In this document: positions 43,629-52,969 of the stretch, in pieces
Layout: each line of letters begins with the position of its first letter
Position numbering within the stretch: the first letter of the stretch is position 1
Source of the DNA: Nostoc linckia z4
Lineage (GTDB): Bacteria; Cyanobacteriota; Cyanobacteriia; Cyanobacteriales; Nostocaceae
Length of the DNA stretch: 64,000 bases
Direction: 5' to 3'
NCBI RefSeq assembly: GCF_002608075.1
Contig: NZ_LAHA01000019.1
Span: forward strand, 40,932-104,931
Notes under the pieces: model-generated
What the model was told of the DNA's origin: nothing
What the model saw: only the letters and a program-made list of their open reading frames with translations
Databases searched by the model: none
Translations under genes and position numbers: made by a program

Positions 43629-46600
43629 GTGGATCTGCCCAACTTTTAGCAAACAACAAGCTGATCCGCTTGGAAGTCCAAGGTCAAGCAGACAGTGGTG
43701 GTAGGATTTCCATTCAGGGAGAGACCCGTTCTCAGGCATTAGCAGGAAATTTGCAGTTGCGAGTACAAGATTTCTTGGCTGCGGATATTACTCGCCTCAT
43801 TGAGTTACCAGTGAATTTACAAGCAGGTCGAGTCAATGGCGATTTGTTGGTTCAGTTGACACCACAACAGCCGACTTTATTGTTTGGCAGTGCTGATATT
43901 GCAGGGGTAACGGTTGAATTGCCGAAAGTACCGCAAGTGTTGAGCAACAGCCAAGGAAACCTGCGTTTCCAAGGAACGCAATTGCAGTTAAATGATGTTA
44001 CAAGCAACTATGGCAAAATTCCCTTGGTGGCTAAGGGAATTATTGACACTCAAGCAGGCTTCAACTTGGCAGCACGTGTAAATGCGGTGAGTTTGGCCAA
44101 TGCAGTCAGTACTCTGAAGGTAAAACTACCCGTACCTGTAGCTGGACAAGTACAAGCGTCTTTACAGATTACTGGATCTACTAAAGAGCCAATTCTCTCT
44201 GGCACAGTTGCCACTATCCAAACTACCCGGATTGATAAGCTCGATTTTAATAATATTAGTAGTAAATTTCAGCTGGTTACGAGTTCGTCTTTAATTACTC
44301 TCAAAGATATTCAAGGTTTTGCTAAAGTCGGCGGTCAGATTACAGGGGCTGGCACAATTGCAATTGGTAAAAATCCCCGACTGGATTTGAATTTCGCAGC
44401 TAAGAATGTTCCAGGGGATGCCATAGCTAAAGTTTACGAAACAACGCCGAATTTCCAAATTGGTAATCTCTCAGCTACAGCCCAAGTATTTGGCCCTGCT
44501 ACTAATGTCCAAACTGTGGTACAATTTCAAGCCCCCAACGGAACTTATCCGGGAACAGGGGAAGTGGCGATCGCTCCCAATCGTACCGTCTCTTTCCGCA
44601 ATGTCGCTCTGAATGTCGGTGGTGGTAAAGTCAGAGCTACTGGTAGTTACGCCAATGAGCGTTGGCAAGCTGTTGCTGTGGCCTCTGGGGTGCAAGTGCA
44701 ACGTTTTGTAGATACAAATCAACTGCAAAATGTCTCTTTGGCAGGCGCACAGTTTAATGGCCGTCTGATCCTTTCAGGTAGCACAGCACCATTTGAAATT
44801 GCGACAATTCGTACTGAAGGTGCAGCAGTAAACATTGGCGGTGGCACAGTTGCAGTTTCTAATATCCAACTCCAAAACCAAAATTTCTCCGCTCAACTTG
44901 TAGCTAATAATGTGCGGCTGGGACAAATATTGAAACAGTCTCCCCCAGCTTTAAATAATCCTTTGGCGGGTACGTTCCAAATCGCAGGTAACACAGATAA
45001 TTTCAGTCTAAAAACTCTCCGTGGCAGTGGTGAAGGTCGCCTTGCCATTGGCGGTGGTACGGTTACAGCGAAAAATATTCAACTTGTTGATGGTTTATAT
45101 CAGGCGCAAGTCCAGGCGAAGAATGTACCAGTGCAGCAGTTGGCAGCAGTCCCGAAGCAGTTTCAAGGTAGGTTAAGTGGTGAAGTGGATGTGGCCGGTT
45201 CTGTGGAATCTTTCCAACCCCAAGCCATACTCGCCAGTGGTGAAGCCCGGATCAATGTTGGGCGGGGGATAATTACAGCCTCTAATATCCAAATCGCTAA
45301 TGGTGCTTACCAAGCGCAAATCCAGGCTAACAATGTACCTGTGCGCCAGTTGGCAGCAGTACCACCGCAGTTTCAAGGTGCGTTAAATGGTCAGTTCAAC
45401 GTTGCGGGATTAGTTGATTCTTTTGAACCAAAAGCAATCCAAGCCAACGGCCAAGCACTAATAAATGTTGGCGGTGGAACGATCGCAGCTTCTAATATCC
45501 AAGTGGGTAATGGTGTATACCAAGCACAAGTCCAAGCAAATAATGTACCGTTGCAGCAGTTGGCAGCAGTACCACCACAATTGCGAGGAACCTTAACTGG
45601 TCAAGCCAATGTCGCGGGTTCTGTTGAGTCCTTCCAACCGCAAACAATTCAAGCCGTTGGCCAGGGACAAATCAATGTTGCTGGCGGAACGATCGCAGCT
45701 TCTAATATTCAAGTGGCGAATGGTCGCTATCAAGGAATTATTGATGCTTCCGGTGTGGAATTAAATCGGTTAAATCAGCAATTGCGCGGTCGATTTGGCG
45801 GCAAGTTGCAATTAGCTGGCACATTGGCGTCGTCTCAATTAGCAGATGTGCGTGCTGCTGGACAGGTGCAGTTATCCCAAGGTCTCCCCGGTCTTGAACG
45901 ACCACTGACAGCGGCGATCGCTTGGAATGGTGAAAGGCTGACCATTGAGCAAGCAACTGCCCCCGGTTTAAATGTTACTGGTAGCATATTAGCCAACGCC
46001 AAACAACCAGGAATACCGGAAATTACTGCCTTAAATCTGAATATCCAAGCCGAGAATTACGACTTAAAACAGTTACCCGTGAATCTTCCGAATCAGGTTG
46101 CGGTGGCGGGGAGAATAGATTTTAACGGACAAGTCACTGGTAAGCTACCTTTGCCAAATGTAGTCGGGCAAATTAACCTACGAGACTTCGTTGTTCAAGA
46201 TATTGCCTTTGACCCGCTGTTAACTGGGAATATTAACTCGGTACAGGGACGCGGGTTGAATTTGAATTTGGCAGGAAATCGCGTAGACCCGAAGGGGCTT
46301 CTCGTCAGAGATCGCCTGGTTTTCAATTTAGATGCTAATAATCGCCCTTCATCGTTTTTAGTAAAATGGCAGGAAGCATCGGCATCGGGTAATGTCCGAG
46401 GAAATGATTGGACACTCAAAGTTGCAAACTTTCCCTTACAAATATTGAATTTGACACCACCCCCTAGTACTCGTCTCGGTACTGGAAAAATAGCCGGATT
46501 GTTAACTGGGGATTTGGTTTTTAATCAAGAGACATTTGCAACAAACGGAAATTTAGCGATCGCCAACCCAGAAATTGGACGTTTAAAGGGCGATGGTTTA

Positions 46601-48955
46601 GCGGCTCAATTCCGTTACAGCAATGGTAACGCCACACTCACTAGTAGCCAATTTATCAAAGGAAACAGTAGTTATGCTGCTGTTGGTACTTTTACTCAAA
46701 CGGCTCAAAGCCCCCGACTAAAAGGTAAGCTCAATGTCAACCAGGGCAAAATTGAAGATGTTCTGGCTGTAGCACAAATCTTCGATTTACAGGACTTGCA
46801 AGGTGGTTCAAATCAAAACTACGGCACAGCAGCGGATCTAACCACCAACACCCAAGGCTGGCCAAATGAGCCGTTATTTGCCCAACTGCAACGATTTTCG
46901 GAAATTGAAGCCTTAGTAGCCGAACAAGAACAACAGCGACTTGATTCCAGCCCCATACCTGATTTAGCTGACTTAAAAGGCACTTTCAACGGCGAAGTAG
47001 CTCTGGATACAACTACTACCAATGGATTGGCAGTGCAGTTTAATTTGAATGGAGAAAACTTTGCTTGGGGTAAAAAAGAAGAACGCAGTCGTTATTATAC
47101 AGCCGAAAAATTGATTGCTGAAGGCAACTTTGAAAACGGCGTTTTAAGTTTGCGACCTTTACGCATCGAATCTCAAAACAGACTGATTGCCTTCACGGGT
47201 AACATTGGCGGTGATGAACAATCCGGCCAGTTGCGGGTGAACAATTTTCCCATACAAGTATTGAATAATTTTGTGAAATTGCCAGTTGGCATTACAGGTA
47301 ATGTCAATGCTACAGCAGCTTTAGCAGGCAGTATTGCCAATCCCCAAGCCAGAGGAGAATTGCAAGTTACAGAAGGAACATTGAATCAAAACCCAATACA
47401 GTTAGCAACGGCAAGTTTTAGCTATGCCAATGGACGCTTAAACTTTGGCAGTACTGTTGCAGTTAACGGCCCGCAACCTGTGGATATTACTGGCAGCATA
47501 CCTTATAAATTGCCTTTTGCAACGGTGACGCCAGACAGCGACCAAATCAGTTTGGATGTCAAATTAGAAAACGAGGGATTAGGACTGTTAAACGCATTGA
47601 CTAATCAAGTGATGTTTGAAAAAGGTGAAGGCGAAGTAGACCTAAAGGTGCGTGGAACATTGCAACAACCAGAGGTAGATGGCATTGCCACTGTTAATAA
47701 TGCTACTTTTTCCGCCCAAGCTTTACCGGGTAAACTCAGACGTGTTACGGGTAAAGTGCTGTTTAATTTTGACCGCATCTTAGTAGAAAATCTTCAGGGT
47801 AGATTTAGCCGAGGAAAGGTAGAAGTTGCTGGAGAAATTCCCATCTTTAACAATGAGCAAGTCGCCATCAACAATCCTCTGACCATTAATCTCGACCAGC
47901 TAACACTGAATCTCAAAGGACTTTACCAAGGAGGTGCTAGCGGTAATTTACAGATTACTGGTTCTGCCCTCAACCCCCTAATTGGCGGTAGAGTAGATTT
48001 ATTTGACGGCCAGGTATTGCTAGCAGAATCCACCGACACCGATACATCCGCAAATGATAGTAGTCTTGGCTTATCATCTCTAAAAGCCAATAAGCAAAAT
48101 CAAAAGGAAATTCCAGGCTTGCCCTCAGGCATCGCCAGATTTAATAATCTAGATTTAGAACTAGGTAAAAATGTCCAAATTACCCGTCCACCTATTCTTA
48201 GCTTCCGGGCTAGTGGTAATCTCATAGTCAACGGCTCAATCAATCAGCCTGTACCAGATGGTACTATCCAATTAGAAAAAGGTGGAGTCAATTTATTTAC
48301 TACCCAATTTAACCTTGTTCGTGGCTATAAACACACTGCAACTTTTAGTCCCTCCCAACCCCGCGACCCTGACTTGAATATTCGGCTATTTGCTAAGGTA
48401 TTAGACGTAACTCAAGGCAATGATTTCACCCGAATCAACACCACAGGTTTATCAGCCTTAGAAAGTGTGCGAGTCGAAGCTACTATTAATGGTCTGGCTA
48501 GCAAACTCAATGAAAATCTAGAACTCACAAGCAGTCCGTCACGTAGTCAAACCGAAATTGTTGCTCTTTTAGGAGGTGGGTTTGTAGACACCCAAGGACG
48601 TGGCGACAGTACTTTGGGTTTAATTAACATCGCAGGCTCAGCTGTGTTCAATAATTTTCAGTCAACTTTTAACCAAATTGGTAGCACTTTTGGGTTAAGC
48701 GAACTGCGGATATTTCCTACCATTATTTCTGAGAATCCTGAAGCGGGAAGAACTAATTCAACTTTGGAATTAGCAGCAGAGGCTGGAGTTGATATTACTT
48801 CTAAGATATCCATCTCTAGCATCAAAATTTTAACCACAAATGACCCCTTCCAATGGGGCGTTAATTACCGGATAAATGACGAATTCCGTGTCCGCGCTTC
48901 CACTAATTTAACTGATGATAGTCGTGCTGTAGTGGAATATCAAACACGATTTTAA
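43568..48955 (+). CDS. tamB: TamB-family translocation/assembly protein, main part
   Basis: 1795 residues from the first ATG in frame, though the frame is open back through the octamer repeat to the N-terminal segment. A very long beta-helical AsmA/TamB body ends in the DUF490 C-terminal domain, finishing 'VNYRINDEFRVRASTNLTDDSRAVVEYQTRF' (seen in parts). TamB spans the periplasm and moves lipids or outer-membrane proteins toward the outer membrane. Five 70-residue repeats lie at 44891-45730. A dispersed REP sequence is translated in frame at 46280-46315. Without the membrane anchor encoded before the break this half would not be targeted, so function depends on restoring the frame. Confidence 0.88.
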   Translation: MSPRLPLSASSSSPVSFSDLSGSAQLLANNKLIRLEVQGQADSGGRISIQGETRSQALAGNLQLRVQDFLAADITRLIELPVNLQAGRVNGDLLVQLTPQQPTLLFGSADIAGVTVELPKVPQVLSNSQGNLRFQGTQLQLNDVTSNYGKIPLVAKGIIDTQAGFNLAARVNAVSLANAVSTLKVKLPVPVAGQVQASLQITGSTKEPILSGTVATIQTTRIDKLDFNNISSKFQLVTSSSLITLKDIQGFAKVGGQITGAGTIAIGKNPRLDLNFAAKNVPGDAIAKVYETTPNFQIGNLSATAQVFGPATNVQTVVQFQAPNGTYPGTGEVAIAPNRTVSFRNVALNVGGGKVRATGSYANERWQAVAVASGVQVQRFVDTNQLQNVSLAGAQFNGRLILSGSTAPFEIATIRTEGAAVNIGGGTVAVSNIQLQNQNFSAQLVANNVRLGQILKQSPPALNNPLAGTFQIAGNTDNFSLKTLRGSGEGRLAIGGGTVTAKNIQLVDGLYQAQVQAKNVPVQQLAAVPKQFQGRLSGEVDVAGSVESFQPQAILASGEARINVGRGIITASNIQIANGAYQAQIQANNVPVRQLAAVPPQFQGALNGQFNVAGLVDSFEPKAIQANGQALINVGGGTIAASNIQVGNGVYQAQVQANNVPLQQLAAVPPQLRGTLTGQANVAGSVESFQPQTIQAVGQGQINVAGGTIAASNIQVANGRYQGIIDASGVELNRLNQQLRGRFGGKLQLAGTLASSQLADVRAAGQVQLSQGLPGLERPLTAAIAWNGERLTIEQATAPGLNVTGSILANAKQPGIPEITALNLNIQAENYDLKQLPVNLPNQVAVAGRIDFNGQVTGKLPLPNVVGQINLRDFVVQDIAFDPLLTGNINSVQGRGLNLNLAGNRVDPKGLLVRDRLVFNLDANNRPSSFLVKWQEASASGNVRGNDWTLKVANFPLQILNLTPPPSTRLGTGKIAGLLTGDLVFNQETFATNGNLAIANPEIGRLKGDGLAAQFRYSNGNATLTSSQFIKGNSSYAAVGTFTQTAQSPRLKGKLNVNQGKIEDVLAVAQIFDLQDLQGGSNQNYGTAADLTTNTQGWPNEPLFAQLQRFSEIEALVAEQEQQRLDSSPIPDLADLKGTFNGEVALDTTTTNGLAVQFNLNGENFAWGKKEERSRYYTAEKLIAEGNFENGVLSLRPLRIESQNRLIAFTGNIGGDEQSGQLRVNNFPIQVLNNFVKLPVGITGNVNATAALAGSIANPQARGELQVTEGTLNQNPIQLATASFSYANGRLNFGSTVAVNGPQPVDITGSIPYKLPFATVTPDSDQISLDVKLENEGLGLLNALTNQVMFEKGEGEVDLKVRGTLQQPEVDGIATVNNATFSAQALPGKLRRVTGKVLFNFDRILVENLQGRFSRGKVEVAGEIPIFNNEQVAINNPLTINLDQLTLNLKGLYQGGASGNLQITGSALNPLIGGRVDLFDGQVLLAESTDTDTSANDSSLGLSSLKANKQNQKEIPGLPSGIARFNNLDLELGKNVQITRPPILSFRASGNLIVNGSINQPVPDGTIQLEKGGVNLFTTQFNLVRGYKHTATFSPSQPRDPDLNIRLFAKVLDVTQGNDFTRINTTGLSALESVRVEATINGLASKLNENLELTSSPSRSQTEIVALLGGGFVDTQGRGDSTLGLINIAGSAVFNNFQSTFNQIGSTFGLSELRIFPTIISENPEAGRTNSTLELAAEAGVDITSKISISSIKILTTNDPFQWGVNYRINDEFRVRASTNLTDDSRAVVEYQTRF
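44891..45730 (+). repeat. 210-bp (70-residue) tandem repeats in tamB
   Basis: Units begin near 44891, 45101, 45311, 45521 and 45731, exactly 210 bp apart. The protein unit runs 'YQAQVQANNVPLQQLAAVPP' and on to 'GGGTIAASNIQVANG'. The middle three are the most alike, so they duplicated most recently; the first and last are diverged. Confidence 0.85.
46280..46315 (+). repeat. REP-like sequence translated inside tamB
   Basis: A CGCGTAGACCCGAAGGGGC + TTCTCGTCAGAGA sequence of the dispersed family also seen at 49006-49053, 51570-51603 and 62693-62726. Here it is in frame and encodes 'RVDPKGLLVRD'. Confidence 0.6.
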
Positions 48956-49248
48956 GCAAGTATATTTAGCTTCTGAATCAAACTGAATAAAAATGGTTGC
49001 TCGTAGTGTACCCCTACGGGGAAGCAAGCTACGCGTAGCGTCTCGCAGAGAGTACTTTAGTCTTCAAGGCAGAGAACTGAAGTCCTTACTACAAACTGTT
49101 TATTATGGGTGATTTGGCGGACATCATATGAGACATTTTTTGAGACAAAATAAGCCTGAAACCTATAAATCCCTGTCAAAGTAGCTGTAAAGGCTTCTAT
49201 TGCAGGGATTTTATGAAGCATTGGAAAGTTGAACAGAGGGTATTTTGT
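48956..49248. repeat. Intergenic REP-like palindrome
   Basis: At about 49006-49053 a GTACCCCTACGGGGAAGCAA / GCTACGCGTAGCGTCTCGCAGAGAGTAC repeat, made of nested palindromes (CCCCTACGGGG, CTACGCGTAG). Dispersed family. Otherwise no gene seen in the gap. Confidence 0.65.
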
Positions 49249-49578
49249 TTAACAAGCGGCAAGCTTAAGGCTTACATAGCGATTTAAGCTAACGTTTTGC
49301 TCTGCTGCTTCTATAGCTAATCTACGGTGATGCTCTGGAGGAATACGAACTTGAAATTTACCACTGTATTTTTTTTCTGCAATCGGTTCTGGAACGTTCT
49401 CATTATTCGCTTCCATATCGATTACTACATCTTGCACTAGGTTTGTGATACCTTCAAGTGCAGCTGCTTGATTTTCATGAAGAAAAGATAAGCTAGGGAA
49501 CTCAGCACATAATCCTACAAATTCTTGATCCTCTTGTGACCAAGTAACTTTATAAGTGTAGTGTTTGTAGTTAACCAT
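49249..49578 (-). CDS. hicB: HicB-type antitoxin
   Basis: About 109 residues from the ATG at 49578, which overlaps the hicA stop by 8 bases; a longer frame to 49602 is possible but lies wholly within hicA. 'YTYKVTWSQEDQEFVGLCAEFPSLS' shows the partial RNase H-like HicB fold, and the C-terminal 'FQVRIPPEHHRRLAIEAAEQNVSLNRYV' a ribbon-helix-helix DNA-binding domain for autoregulation. It neutralises the HicA mRNA interferase. Confidence 0.9.
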   Translation of the reverse strand: MVNYKHYTYKVTWSQEDQEFVGLCAEFPSLSFLHENQAAALEGITNLVQDVVIDMEANNENVPEPIAEKKYSGKFQVRIPPEHHRRLAIEAAEQNVSLNRYVSLKLAAC

Positions 49579-49825
49579 CTTGTATCTCCTCCAATTTTTC
49601 AATAGCGTCTAAAACCTGCCTGACTTGATAAACCTTTGCTTTACCATTCTTTTCTTGAATGTTGACGCGTGGATCTCCCGCCCAAGGCGTTTTATAGATG
49701 CAATGGCTTGTTCCTTGCTGTCTAGGTTCTCCAAAGTAATGAGTGCAGACTTTCATTAAATCGGAAAATCTAACATCCTTAGGATTGTTCTTTATCTGAG
49801 CAAGGATATCTTCAATTTGTGCCAT
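49571..49825 (-). CDS. hicA: HicA-type toxin
   Basis: 84 residues. Double-stranded-RNA-binding-like fold: 'DVRFSDLMKVCTHYFGEPRQQ' then 'GTSHCIYKTPWAG' with the catalytic His, and 'KVYQVRQVLDAIEKLEE'. HicA toxins cut mRNA. It precedes and overlaps hicB, the usual toxin-first order. The pair lies in repeat-rich DNA, consistent with horizontal spread. Confidence 0.88.
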   Translation of the reverse strand: MAQIEDILAQIKNNPKDVRFSDLMKVCTHYFGEPRQQGTSHCIYKTPWAGDPRVNIQEKNGKAKVYQVRQVLDAIEKLEEIQDG

Positions 49826-50003
49826 GTGTTCTTATACCAAGATGTCAGTAAGTAGAAATTTTCTACAAAATGACTAAGACTCGGTATTAACTTTAAATCA
49901 ATAATAGTATCAATATTGATCCTATGTCAACCAACTATTGTCAAAATCTTAAAACTTTTCAAACACCAACTTAAAGCGAAGTGTAATAAGGCACTAATTC
50001 ATA

Positions 50004-50933
50004 TCAGATACTGATATTCTCTCCTTCCTGTTGATTGACTGCTAAACGCAAAATTGATAGCCCTAAAATTATCAAAAATAGGACTAGTCCAATTGTGCAA
50101 GCATAACTAATTTCCAAATTATTGAATGCTTGTTCGTAGAGATAATAAACAATTGTTTTCGAGCTATTAAGCGGGCCTCCTTGGGTCATGATGTATACTT
50201 CTTCAAAAACTTTGGTGGCAGAAATAGCTGAAATTACAGCTACTAAAGCAAGATAAGGCTTCATCAAAGGTATGGTAATATCCCAATGTTTCTTAATACC
50301 ATCAGAGCCATCAATTGCTGCGGCTTCGTACACATCGCCAGGAATTGATTGTAATCCAGCTAAATAAATTACCATGTAGTAGCCTAGTCCTTTCCACACA
50401 GTAACTGCCATAACGCTGGCAAGAGAAATTGGTACAATGCCAAAAAGTTTAGCTGAGCTAGTTAACCAAGGAATACCTTCTGAAATCATACCCAAAGCTT
50501 TAAACACCTGATTGAGTAATCCATTTTCTGCATATAACCATTTCCAAGCTATTCCTGCAACTACCATTGATATTACTACTGGTGTGTAGTATGCACTTCT
50601 AAACCAATTCATCCCTCGCAGTTTTTGATTGACCAAAATTGCTAGTCCCAAGGGAGCAATTACTAAAATTGGTACTACACCCACAAGATATAAAAAAGTG
50701 TTTTCCAGGGTTTTCCAGAAAACAGCATCTTTCCACAACTTGAGAAAGTTATTTAGACCTATCCATTGCGGCGGTTGAGCAATATCTTCGTAGGTGGTAA
50801 AGCTGAGGTAAAAAGCTTGCAGCGCAGGCCAAAAGACGGTTAACACCAAAATCATCAAAGCAGGTAGTAAAAACAAATAAGGAGTTAGCCGCTGTTTGAT
50901 TAATATCCAATTTTTAAGTGTTAATTGATTCAT
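50004..50933 (-). CDS. Sugar ABC transporter permease (MalF/UgpA type)
   Basis: 309 residues with six membrane segments and the EAA loop 'VYEAAAIDGSDGIKKHWDITIPLM'. Opening 'QRLTPYLFLLPALMILVLTVFWP' is typical of the first permease of CUT1 sugar or glycerol-phosphate importers. No binding protein, second permease or ATPase is adjacent, so its partners are encoded elsewhere and the substrate is unknown. Confidence 0.9.
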   Translation of the reverse strand: MNQLTLKNWILIKQRLTPYLFLLPALMILVLTVFWPALQAFYLSFTTYEDIAQPPQWIGLNNFLKLWKDAVFWKTLENTFLYLVGVVPILVIAPLGLAILVNQKLRGMNWFRSAYYTPVVISMVVAGIAWKWLYAENGLLNQVFKALGMISEGIPWLTSSAKLFGIVPISLASVMAVTVWKGLGYYMVIYLAGLQSIPGDVYEAAAIDGSDGIKKHWDITIPLMKPYLALVAVISAISATKVFEEVYIMTQGGPLNSSKTIVYYLYEQAFNNLEISYACTIGLVLFLIILGLSILRLAVNQQEGENISI

Positions 50934-51012
50934 CGGAGTTTAATAGTTGTTTTAAACATTGCCAATCAATATTACACATCAAAGCCTCTTTCTCACAATG
51001 TCAGCTGGGCAT

Positions 51013-51183
51013 TAGACCTCTTGCAATCAATTGCTTTTTGGACTCTTGTGGTCAAAGGGAAAAGGTGAGCCAGCGCGGTCTTGGGGGTTTCCCCCATGAG
51101 CGACTGGCGAACCCCGAAGGGGTTAAAGGGTAAAGGGAAAATACCAAACCTTTCCCCTTTACCCGACTTATGCAAGAAGTCTA
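51013..51183. mobile_element. MITE-like element with TAGACYTCTTGCA ends
   Basis: 171 bp. Left end TAGACCTCTTGCA (51013-51025), right end TGCAAGAAGTCTA (51171-51183): 13-bp inverted ends with one mismatch. Inside it holds G/A-rich GGGTAAAGGGAAA sequence. An inverted, partial copy begins at 62462 with shared blocks 'GGTTTGGTATTTTCCCTTT' and 'CCACAAGAGTNCAAAAAGCAAT'. Non-coding, so probably moved by a transposase elsewhere. Confidence 0.65.
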
Positions 51184-51569
51184 TTGATGGTAGCCTCCGT
51201 CTTGCTGGTGAGCCTCTACGTTAAAAAAATTGAGTTTTACGTGAACCGTATTGTGATGTGAGTCCAGTGAAACTTAAGGATACATACAAAAAGTCCGCTT
51301 TCGCGGACTGTGGACATTGGATAAGGTTAAGTTGTCACCAAGAGTGTCTACAAGATGTTAGACTCAATATTCATTTTTTCTTAGTTAATATCAAAAATCA
51401 AGTTTTTTTGATAAAAAATCAGACATTAATACAGGATTTATGTCTTTTTTGAAAATATCTGTGATTTAGTTTATTAGCGATTAAAATTGCGTATATTTTA
51501 GCAATATTTAGTTTTTTAATCAACTAAATACAATTTCAAAAGGGACTTCCAAGAAGAAACGAATCACAA

Positions 51570-51603
51570 AGGACGCATTCGCGCAGCGTCTCGTCAGAGA
51601 AGG
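51570..51603. repeat. 34-bp dispersed repeat
   Basis: Identical over 34 bases, in opposite orientation, to 62693-62726. Core GCAGCGTCTCGTCAGAGA. Member of the REP-like family. Confidence 0.75.
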
Positions 51604-51611
51604 ACACAAAC

Positions 51612-51739
51612 AGGACTTACGCAAAAATAACGTAATTCCGTCATTACGAGCGATAGGGAAGTAATCCCCCCTGACGCTGGGATTGCTTCCCTACACTCCG
51701 TTACGGTCGCAATGACAATATCGGCGTTGCGTAAGTCCT
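51612..51739. mobile_element. MITE with AGGACTTACGCAA ends, copy 1
   Basis: 128 bp bounded by AGGACTTACGCAA (51612-51624) and its exact complement (51727-51739). The inner sequence includes CGCAATGACAATATCGGCG, also seen near 5655-5680. The same ends bound 62648-62791, and one end recurs at about 51767-51779. No coding capacity. Confidence 0.8.
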
Positions 51740-51931
51740 AACAAAAAAATAAGAGTTTCAGAGAGTTTTTGCGTAAGTCATATACATAGATGAATAAGTT
51801 CAGAAGTTATACTAAATTCATATATGTATGAATAATTTATAAGGTTTTTCATTGATTTTTTTCCATCTATCGTCAGAGATATTTTTTGGATATAAATTTC
51901 TACAAATCATTTAAATTAATATCTGAAAACT

Positions 51932-52912
51932 TCATTGAGTCTGAAAAATATTTTGCACCATTTTTTTGTTTGAATTTGCCGCTGCTGTATCTAACTCTGC
52001 AATTTCACCTGCATCTAATTGCCAACCCAACGCACCAATATTTTCCCTGGCTTGTTCTACATTCTTTGCTCCAGGGATGGGAATGGTTCCTTTACAGATG
52101 CACCAGTTGATTGCTACCTGTGACATGGTTTTGTTTCTAGAGTGTGCTACTTCTTGCAAACATGCTAAAAGCGATCGCACTCCTGGTAAAATCTGTCTAA
52201 ACAGCAAACCTCGGATACCTTTGGGAAAAGAACCTCCAACAGAGTATTTTCCTGTCAACAGCCCCAAAGCCAGAGGACTGTAGGCAATCAATTTGATTCC
52301 CAACTCATCACAAACATCTTTCAGGTGGAGTTGAGTGACAGGATATGTAGATAGCAAAGAATATTGGACTTGCAAGGTACTAATTGGAACGCCTCGCTGG
52401 GCAAACTTTTTTTGCACTTGTTTGAGCCGTTTCGGCCCGTAATTGGATAGTCCTATTCCCTTAACCAACCCTTGCTCGTAAACATCGGCTAGACCATCTA
52501 ATAATTGCCCTTCTTGCCAGGGAGCATAGTTCGCTGTAGACCAATGCATTTGTACTAAATCAACGTTTCTACCTAGACGTTGAGCAGATGCTTGGCAAGC
52601 CTTAACCATTGACTGGCGCGTCCATCTCCACGGGTAAGCAGCAAGCTTAGTCGCAATACAAATATTTTCTTGATTGGAACCTACATATTCTCGGTGAAAT
52701 CGCCCCAATAGTAGCTCACTTCGACCATTCAATCTGCCAGTCCCGTAGGAATCACCTGTATCAAATAAAGTTACACCGTTATTCACACAAAGGTTAAAAA
52801 CCGCTTGCAACTGGTCATCCATGCTTTCGTCATATCCCCAAAGCAATTGGTTACCCCAAGCCCAAGTTCCACATCCCATGTTTGGGAGAGAGAGTTTTTG
52901 GAGAGTCTGCAT
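51932..52912 (-). CDS. Aldo/keto reductase
   Basis: 326 residues. Catalytic tetrad of the AKR superfamily: Asp and Tyr in 'LFDTGDSYG', Lys in 'IATKLAAYPW', His in 'DLVQMHWS'. 'GIGLSNYGPKRL' and the C-terminal NADPH-binding 'IPIPGAKNVEQARENIGALGWQL' complete the fold. An NADPH-dependent oxidoreductase of unknown substrate; plant-type chloroplast and cyanobacterial members detoxify reactive carbonyls. Single gene next to the tnpB element. Confidence 0.93.
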   Translation of the reverse strand: MQTLQKLSLPNMGCGTWAWGNQLLWGYDESMDDQLQAVFNLCVNNGVTLFDTGDSYGTGRLNGRSELLLGRFHREYVGSNQENICIATKLAAYPWRWTRQSMVKACQASAQRLGRNVDLVQMHWSTANYAPWQEGQLLDGLADVYEQGLVKGIGLSNYGPKRLKQVQKKFAQRGVPISTLQVQYSLLSTYPVTQLHLKDVCDELGIKLIAYSPLALGLLTGKYSVGGSFPKGIRGLLFRQILPGVRSLLACLQEVAHSRNKTMSQVAINWCICKGTIPIPGAKNVEQARENIGALGWQLDAGEIAELDTAAANSNKKMVQNIFQTQ

Positions 52913-52969
52913 TTTTGCTGTCTGTAGATTGTCTTATAATTATCAGGCAATTTATTGAAAGTGAACTAC

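Larger units (their letters stand above)
50934..51931. other. 1-kb repeat cluster without genes
   Basis: Holds at least four repeat elements listed separately (51013-51183, 51241-51253, 51570-51603, 51612-51739) plus a third TTGCGTAAGTC end at about 51767-51779. The remaining DNA is AT-rich. No coding frame supported. Confidence 0.6.

Noticed and set aside
43366..43659. Antisense 97-codon frame across the tamB repeat
   Set aside because: Pro/Arg low-complexity shadow of the octamer repeat, opposite to conserved tamB sequence.
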